From assembly GCA_001000065.1 (NCBI GenBank), contig LCGZ01000002.1:1-64000 (forward strand): 64,000 nt of DNA. The letters run 5' to 3'. A program made the translations under genes and the position numbers. The notes below the pieces were generated by a model. It was not told the DNA's origin. It worked only from the letters and a program-made list of their open reading frames with translations, and searched no databases. This DNA is from a candidate division TM6 bacterium GW2011_GWF2_43_87 (lineage in GTDB: Bacteria > Babelota > Babeliae > Babelales > Babelaceae). Each line of letters begins with the position of its first letter. The stretch's first letter is position 1. This document shows, piece by piece, positions 58,937 through 64,000 of this stretch.

Positions 58937-58966
58937 TTGCTTTTTTAATAACAAGCTCGGTATCCT
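58937..58966 (+). promoter_or_regulatory. putative promoter of the aldolase gene
   Basis: TTGCTT (58937-58942), 18 nt, TATCCT (58961-58966), about 58 nt before the ATG at 59025. Confidence 0.45.
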
Positions 58967-59024
58967 ACGATCATATACATGATTACCATTCCTCAAAAAC
59001 TTTTTAAAAGCCAAAGGATTTACC

Positions 59025-59891
59025 ATGATCATACCTGCCGACGTCCCTGCACAACACCACGAACTTTTCAAAAAAAATTATACCGCCATTACCAGGGGTA
59101 CCGACCATCTCTTTCTCTTCACCGGGGACCAAAAGACTGAACTTCTTAACACCATAAATCCTGAAGACTTTTTTGTGCTGGCCTCTGAGCCACACATCGG
59201 AGCATTTGCCACTCACATGGGGCTTATAACCCGTTATGGCAAACAGTTTCCAAATATTAACTACATTGCAAAACTAAATGGGAAAACCAATCTGGTACCC
59301 GCCGCACAACACGATCCTCTAAGCATGTGCCTCTGGGATGTTGATCACGTTGTTTCGCTTAGGGAAGACGCGAACCTACCAATTTGTGGCGTTGGCTACA
59401 CTGTATATCTAGGCAGTGAATACGAAAGCCAAATGCTCTATGAAGCCGCTCGCATCGTATACGAGGCCCACCAAAACGGACTGATCGCAATTTTATGGAT
59501 GTACCCACGCGGGAAAGCCGTACGAGATGAATTAGATGGAAAACTTATTGCCGGAGCCGCAGGCGTTGGTGCCAGCTTAGGTGCCGATTTTGCAAAAATA
59601 AAGGCCCCTCGCGCTACAGAAAAAGAGAGTGTTGCCGAACTACTAAGCCTTGCAGTGCATTCAGCCGGAAACACCAAAATACTCTGTGCGGGCGGAGAAA
59701 AACAAGAAGCAGAAAATTTCTTAAAGGATTTACACACATTCCTAAACGTCAGCAAAATAGCGGGAGGCGCTATAGGCCGCAATATTTATCAGCAAGATTT
59801 TAAAAAAGCCACACTCATGGCGCACGCAATTGAAGCCCTCATCTATAAAAAAGCAGCATTAGAAGATGCGCTGGAAATAATTCGAGGATAG
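59025..59891 (+). CDS. fbaB: class I (archaeal/FbaB-type) fructose-bisphosphate aldolase
   Basis: A 288-residue protein of the DhnA/FbaB family, which splits fructose 1,6-bisphosphate through a Schiff-base lysine. Family features are the start with an HIGAFATHMGL strand, GYTVYLGSEYESQMLYEAARIV, the helix-strand WMYPRGKAV, the candidate Schiff-base strand GADFAKIKAP (K191 or K193), CAGGEKQ, and the phosphate-binding end GGAIGRNIYQQ. It would serve glycolysis or gluconeogenesis in the cytoplasm. A related role as a LsrF- or AroA'-type aldolase is possible. AAAGGA precedes the ATG. It is a single-gene unit. Confidence 0.88.
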   Translation: MIIPADVPAQHHELFKKNYTAITRGTDHLFLFTGDQKTELLNTINPEDFFVLASEPHIGAFATHMGLITRYGKQFPNINYIAKLNGKTNLVPAAQHDPLSMCLWDVDHVVSLREDANLPICGVGYTVYLGSEYESQMLYEAARIVYEAHQNGLIAILWMYPRGKAVRDELDGKLIAGAAGVGASLGADFAKIKAPRATEKESVAELLSLAVHSAGNTKILCAGGEKQEAENFLKDLHTFLNVSKIAGGAIGRNIYQQDFKKATLMAHAIEALIYKKAALEDALEIIRG

Positions 59892-60076
59892 CCCTAATTT
59901 TTCTTGATCAATACAAGTCGTAAACCACGTGTTAAGTCATTTTTATACGTGGCATATAACTTGTATTTAAATTTTATATTTGAAAATATTGCAAAACAAC
60001 TTGTCACAATGCTATGCTAAAAATAAGGCAAATTTGTTGTCATTGTTTCATAAAACTAAATAATGAGGAGAATGTA

Positions 60077-61921
60077 ATGAAACATTATTTTAAACTAGCC
60101 CTGTTGGGCGTCATAGTCGTAAGCACAAACCATACAAGTTGGGGAGAGTCCCTAAAGGTCTCAACACTTCCGGAAGAGCTAGTGCGTATTAATTACAATT
60201 ATATTTTTAGCCCCACAGACATGGATGTAAACGCGTCGGACAACTTTGGGCCACACTACTCCATCTATGACCTTGCCGCTCGCAATGATAAGGACCCAGC
60301 AGACATAGTAAAGAAGCTAGAACAACGATATGAAACATTGGCGCAGGATATCGAAAACAACAAATCTAAGTTTTTGGCTAACATTAATATTAGTGACCTA
60401 ATACTACCATTTGTACCGGGATACCATGGAATTTCAATTACGGTTAATGGAATCAAATCAGCCGACGCCGGTTCTTATTATTCCAACTACCCAGTTGGAG
60501 CTTTGTATCAGGACAATAGTTATGGAGGCAACCCACTTGCAACGGCAGCGTCGCATGGTCGCCTTGATGTCGTAAAAGCGATTGTCGAATGGATCAAGTC
60601 AAAACTTAGAAAACTTAATGCTTTGGACAAGCTTCCTCTCTATCTTGACGCCCCCGCGATAAACTTTGGAGTTGGACCAACAAAGGGACAGTTGATATTA
60701 GGAACACCGCTTATTTTTGCTTTTTTAAATAAACACTTTGATATCGTCGACTATCTTTCTCATCAAGGCGCTGAGCTAGAAGGTGCTCTCGTCCGAAAAG
60801 GACCGCTCTCTAGTGCTCTCACCCCACAAGCTCCTGATAAAGATAGGAAAATGGCTTTTATAGTACGAACAGATAAAGATGGTAATACCTCAGAGCCAGA
60901 AGAAATCAATATCGAAAAACTTATTCTCGATGCAAATTTAAAACAGTATCCGGAACTCAGAACAAAAGCCAAAGAAGTCGTAGCCAATAAATTATATTTA
61001 GAGGCACAAGAAAAAAATCGCTTAGGAAGAGAAGAGCGAGATAAGATACGCAAAGAACAAGAAGACCGCGAGTTTTCCAGAAAATACGAAGCCGAGATGA
61101 TGGCCTTACAAAAGCAGTATCGTCTAGAAAAAGTTGAAGCAGCACTCAAAGCATCACGCATCACACTTGCTACGAATACAAAGTTAATGCATGATGCTGC
61201 TAAAGCAATAAACATATACCCTGAGTTTTTTGAAATCGTTCTCAAAAAACGCCCGGACCTTGCAGATCTTTTAGAAGAAAAGGCAATCGAATTTGCCGGG
61301 AGATTCAACAACTATGAGCAGACACCTGCAGCTGTGATGCAAACTCGTGCGACAGAGATGCATAACACTCTTGAGCAGATACGAAAACAGGTTGGCGCTC
61401 CTGCAACACCAAACTTTACTATACCACAACACCCTTTAGCAACACGGCCTTCTTATCAAGACTCAATGAGAGAACTGATAGACCAAGTAAAAGCCAATAA
61501 CCTTGCAGCCGTAAAAGCTCTTATTGAAAAAAACCCCGGACAAGTCAATCAAAGCATACAGGACCCTGACTTTGGGTTCATGACACTGGTTCTTTTTGCT
61601 GGCAATAAGCTTGAACTGCTAAAATACCTTGAATCAAAGGGAGCCGATATTCATGCTAAAAAAGATGCACTGCTTTACTACGCAGCGGGCTCAGGTTCAA
61701 AAGATGTTGCTGAATACCTCATCAAAAAAGGCTTTAAAGTAACCCAAGACGCTATTAACATAGCTATAGAACACGGATTTTTTGACGTTGCAGCCTACCT
61801 CCAATCACACTTCAATAAAAGCATGCCAAATATGAGTACATGGTTACAAATTGAACAAAACCAAGGGAAAATCCCTTTGAGCTATTCTCAATGGCAACCC
61901 AAAGTAATCAAAGTTAAATAG
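60077..61921 (+). CDS. secreted ankyrin-repeat protein with coiled coil
   Basis: About 614 residues from the ATG at 60077, preceded by GAGGAG; a longer frame lacks such a site. Signal peptide about 1-21. An N-terminal ankyrin region (NPLATAASHGRLDVVKAIV; GTPLIFAFLNKHFDIVDYL) leads to a highly charged coiled coil at about 308-360 (EKNRLGREERDKIRKEQEDR...). C-terminal ankyrin repeats follow (LAAVKALIEKNPGQVNQ; KLELLKYLESKGADIHAK; SKDVAEYLIKKGF). The coiled coil between two ankyrin blocks suggests dimerisation. It is followed by a perfect 26-bp hairpin. Host binding partner unknown. Confidence 0.82.
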   Translation: MKHYFKLALLGVIVVSTNHTSWGESLKVSTLPEELVRINYNYIFSPTDMDVNASDNFGPHYSIYDLAARNDKDPADIVKKLEQRYETLAQDIENNKSKFLANINISDLILPFVPGYHGISITVNGIKSADAGSYYSNYPVGALYQDNSYGGNPLATAASHGRLDVVKAIVEWIKSKLRKLNALDKLPLYLDAPAINFGVGPTKGQLILGTPLIFAFLNKHFDIVDYLSHQGAELEGALVRKGPLSSALTPQAPDKDRKMAFIVRTDKDGNTSEPEEINIEKLILDANLKQYPELRTKAKEVVANKLYLEAQEKNRLGREERDKIRKEQEDREFSRKYEAEMMALQKQYRLEKVEAALKASRITLATNTKLMHDAAKAINIYPEFFEIVLKKRPDLADLLEEKAIEFAGRFNNYEQTPAAVMQTRATEMHNTLEQIRKQVGAPATPNFTIPQHPLATRPSYQDSMRELIDQVKANNLAAVKALIEKNPGQVNQSIQDPDFGFMTLVLFAGNKLELLKYLESKGADIHAKKDALLYYAAGSGSKDVAEYLIKKGFKVTQDAINIAIEHGFFDVAAYLQSHFNKSMPNMSTWLQIEQNQGKIPLSYSQWQPKVIKVK

Positions 61922-61922
61922 T

Positions 61923-61982
61923 TCTAGTAAAAGTGAGAAGGATGGTGTAAACAAACACACCATCCTTCTCACTTTTACTAGA
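61923..61982. terminator. perfect 26-bp hairpin between convergent genes
   Basis: Arms 61923-61948 and 61957-61982 are exact reverse complements with an 8-nt loop. It begins 1 nt after the ankyrin gene stop and faces the AAA/PD-(D/E)XK gene coming from the right. Same design as 39433-39493, different sequence. Confidence 0.85.
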
Positions 61983-62049
61983 CACACATCCTAATGCTCT
62001 ACCTCTAACAAAATTTTCAAGCAATCGTAGTCAAAAAATCCAGCGTCTT

Positions 62050-63735
62050 TTACCCCACTACTACCAAACTCTCTTTACCTTTGAATGCAATGCCAAGCTT
62101 GAGAATATTTTTTACACCACGCGCATGTAGTTCTGTTTCATACTGCCTATCCTCAATTTGCTTAAGAGCGTCTTTAGCACCCGCTTCTAGCGTTTCATTG
62201 TGGTCGATGCCTAGAGCCTTAAACTCGATAACAGCGCCTGGCTTTGCCAGATCATGCGGAACGACCATAACATCGTATCGTCCATCACCACTTTCGCGAT
62301 TTGATCGGACATGGTGTGTTCCCATAAGGCTAGCAAGCATCCCCAATACAAGAGCGTGATAGAAACGTTCGGGCTCATGACCCTTTATATCAAAAAAACT
62401 CAAGCTTTCACGACTAAATTGCTCAAAGTTTTTTTTGAATTGCGTAGGATTTCCTGCAACAAGACTTGCAATCATATTATTATAGTTGCGAAGTCCAGCG
62501 CCCTCGGAAAACCAGGTGCTAAATGTAGTTTTATAGGTCGTACCAACTTCAATATTAGGGATTAAGAGCTCTGCATAGTTAGTGTCTGCAACCAATCGAT
62601 AGTTATTAAAGGTCAAATAACCAGAAAAAAGCAAAAAATTCCAAAGCACCTCATCGTTCTGTTCAATATCAGCCATAATGATGTTTTCTCGAATAGCTTT
62701 AGTTACCTTGCCACCTGTTAGGATAACTTCGAGCTCCTCTTTCATTTCAGGAGTGCAGCGCTTAAGCAGATCTTTAATCATTGAATTGCTGCTGGTATTG
62801 ACCCAATAAGGTTGCAATTTTCCTCTGTTTTTAACTAGATTGACAATAGACCAAGGGTTATAAACTTTATGGTCACCACTTTGATACCCATCATACCAAC
62901 TGCGTACGGTTTCGATATGGCTATCAAGACCAAAGGCATGCAGCATTGTCACTACTTCGTTCTCAAGAAATCCAAATTTATCAGAATAATCTTGTCGTAT
63001 CAGAGTGCAGACTTCAAGATTGTTCATATCACTAAAAATGCTTTCTTTAGCAACACGCAAAATTCCGGTTAATACTCCCCATTGAAGAGCACTGTTGCCT
63101 TTTAAACCTGCACCCATAAATCCGCGCATGAAATTAATAACTTCATCGTAATATCCACTTGAATACCCCTCATGAATCGGAGTATCATATTCGTCGATAA
63201 GAATAACGACTTTAGCGTTATGTGCACGCTCTAGGTAGGTGGACAAGTCCAGGAGTGAACGCTTAAAATCGGCACTATCACCACTTCCATTTTTTACACG
63301 GTCAAAACGCTGACACTCAGCATCAGAAAGAAATTCCACAAGGTAGCTATTTCGTTCAAATTCAGCCGAAATTTGCATCTGCAATAATCGATAGCACTCT
63401 GCCCAGCTATTAGTTTTAGCATCTTTAAAAGTAAGCCAGATGACAGGATATTTCCCCTGATGTTCCATGCAATTAGGATGCTGTTCAATTTTAAGGCCAT
63501 TAAATAGGTGCCGGCGCGAATGATTAAGATCTACTTTTTCAAAAAAGTGGCGAAGCATCGACATGTTTAATGTTTTGCCAAACCGCCGCGGCCGAGGGAT
63601 AAGCGTTACCTTTGCCTTTGAATCGAGAAGCTCTTTGATTAATAAACTTTTATCTGCAAAATAATAGTTCTCCTCGATAAGTTCCTTAAAATCATCTATC
63701 CCTATCGAAACATATTTTCTCTCTGGCGCCGTCAT
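62050..63735 (-). CDS. AAA-ATPase-like/PD-(D/E)XK nuclease superfamily protein, second copy
   Basis: A 561-residue paralogue of the gene at 47467 with the same architecture: PRRFGKT P-loop near residue 52, VVILIDEYDTP, and the C-terminal GDGRYDVMVVP...AVIEFKAL nuclease-fold core. The segments around residues 166-225 and 340-420, and the last 25 residues, are identical or nearly so in the two proteins. Residues about 112-160 and 470-530 are quite different. Such blocks suggest recombination among a family of copies. The start ATG at 63735 follows GAGAGG within the conserved leader. Function unknown. Confidence 0.88.
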   Translation of the reverse strand: MTAPERKYVSIGIDDFKELIEENYYFADKSLLIKELLDSKAKVTLIPRPRRFGKTLNMSMLRHFFEKVDLNHSRRHLFNGLKIEQHPNCMEHQGKYPVIWLTFKDAKTNSWAECYRLLQMQISAEFERNSYLVEFLSDAECQRFDRVKNGSGDSADFKRSLLDLSTYLERAHNAKVVILIDEYDTPIHEGYSSGYYDEVINFMRGFMGAGLKGNSALQWGVLTGILRVAKESIFSDMNNLEVCTLIRQDYSDKFGFLENEVVTMLHAFGLDSHIETVRSWYDGYQSGDHKVYNPWSIVNLVKNRGKLQPYWVNTSSNSMIKDLLKRCTPEMKEELEVILTGGKVTKAIRENIIMADIEQNDEVLWNFLLFSGYLTFNNYRLVADTNYAELLIPNIEVGTTYKTTFSTWFSEGAGLRNYNNMIASLVAGNPTQFKKNFEQFSRESLSFFDIKGHEPERFYHALVLGMLASLMGTHHVRSNRESGDGRYDVMVVPHDLAKPGAVIEFKALGIDHNETLEAGAKDALKQIEDRQYETELHARGVKNILKLGIAFKGKESLVVVG

Positions 63736-63744
63736 AAAGAACCT

Positions 63745-63808
63745 CTCGCTTGTAGTTTTAGACCTTATGTTTTTAGCCTAACAAACTTTAGCACAACCAC
63801 CTAGCGAG
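63745..63808 (-). promoter_or_regulatory. conserved leader hairpin, copy 2
   Basis: On the minus strand, CTCGCT-ag-GTGGTT (63795-63808) pairs with AACTAC-a-AGCGAG (63745-63757). Relative to copy 1 the C-to-T change turns one G-C into G-U and keeps the stem. The ribosome binding site GAGAGG begins inside the 3' arm. The loop sequence is almost unchanged. Confidence 0.6.
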
Positions 63809-63881
63809 CTCGACTATTTTGGCATTTACAAAATCTCCCAAGTTTTGCGCTCAAAATTGGTTTTTAAAGCCTCTGTAAAAA

Positions 63882-63909
63882 TTGACAATTGTAAATAATC
63901 ATTTAAAAT
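63882..63909 (+). promoter_or_regulatory. promoter near right edge
   Basis: TTGACA (63882-63887), 16 nt, TAAAAT (63904-63909), pointing to a gene that begins at the window edge. Between 63821 and this point I see nothing else. Confidence 0.5.
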
Positions 63910-63961
63910 AAGAGTTAGACAAAGAAAAATAATTTTAAATAATTAGGCATAAAATAAAATC

Positions 63962-64000
63962 ATGATTAAAAAAACAAAGAAAGTTTTCCACGTTAAAACA
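63962..64000 (+). CDS. possible start of a gene cut by the window edge
   Basis: An ATG followed by 12 open codons (MIKKTKKVFHVKT), about 50 nt after a good promoter. The Lys-rich start resembles signal peptides of neighbouring exported proteins. Too short to say more. Confidence 0.3.
   Translation, partial: MIKKTKKVFHVKT

Larger units (their letters stand above)
62050..63820 (-). repeat. duplicated cassette, copy 2 (inverted)
   Basis: Same leader and gene as 47383-49149 in opposite orientation, about 13 kb away. Similarity covers the region from AAAATAG upstream of the leader hairpin to the stop codon. Confidence 0.8.

Noticed and set aside
47467-63735. The AAA/PD-(D/E)XK pair as a defined defence system
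   Set aside because: No partner methylase, reverse transcriptase, Cas or other defence gene is adjacent, and the family role is not established.

Overview
The window looks like a piece of the chromosome of a small-genome bacterium living in or on a protist. The closest match I can suggest is the phylum Dependentiae (TM6). That is inference from style: many signal-peptide-bearing ankyrin proteins, eukaryote-like ubiquitin and phosphatase modules, AAA/PD-(D/E)XK proteins in several copies, and an AT-leaning sequence. A 16S search would settle it.

Layout. 1-4,950: a minus-strand rRNA operon (16S, tRNA-Ile, tRNA-Ala, 23S; the 23S 3' end and any 5S lie off the left edge). It is preceded by four tandem promoter units and carries boxB/boxA-like sites and a 16S processing stem. 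5,079-7,791: a small membrane protein, gmk, a secreted protein and prfB. 7,859-18,348: mostly exported proteins, including a RING-like protein, a glycine-zipper lipoprotein, a serine hydrolase, an ankyrin-like protein and a large caspase-fold-like protein, plus a HIT protein and tRNA-Val. 18,784-22,683: tRNAs, a yggU-PP2C operon, a membrane protein and a repeat-containing gap. 22,684-36,000: secreted proteins, a TDT/SLAC1-like channel, an M50-like protease, two tandem ankyrin genes, a HAD hydrolase, a USP-type deubiquitinase, LysE and MFS exporters, tRNA-Ser and an exported P-loop kinase. 36,091-47,361: a giant repeat protein, a four-module Cache protein with a BI-1 gene, thioredoxin, cysS and bamA. 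47,383-63,820: two inverted copies of an AAA/PD-(D/E)XK cassette, each with the same folded 5' leader. They enclose more secreted ankyrin proteins, an ftsL-ftsI pair, a second caspase-fold-like ankyrin protein and a class I aldolase.

How it fits together. Housekeeping genes (gmk, prfB, cysS, bamA, ftsL/ftsI, trx, aldolase) sit singly among exported proteins whose domains target eukaryotic processes: ubiquitin conjugation and removal, Ser/Thr dephosphorylation, proteolysis, and protein binding by ankyrin repeats. The most notable sets are the two clan-CD (HG...SC) proteins, the RING/USP pair and the AAA/PD-(D/E)XK cassettes. Two convergent gene junctions are closed by perfect 26-28 bp hairpins.
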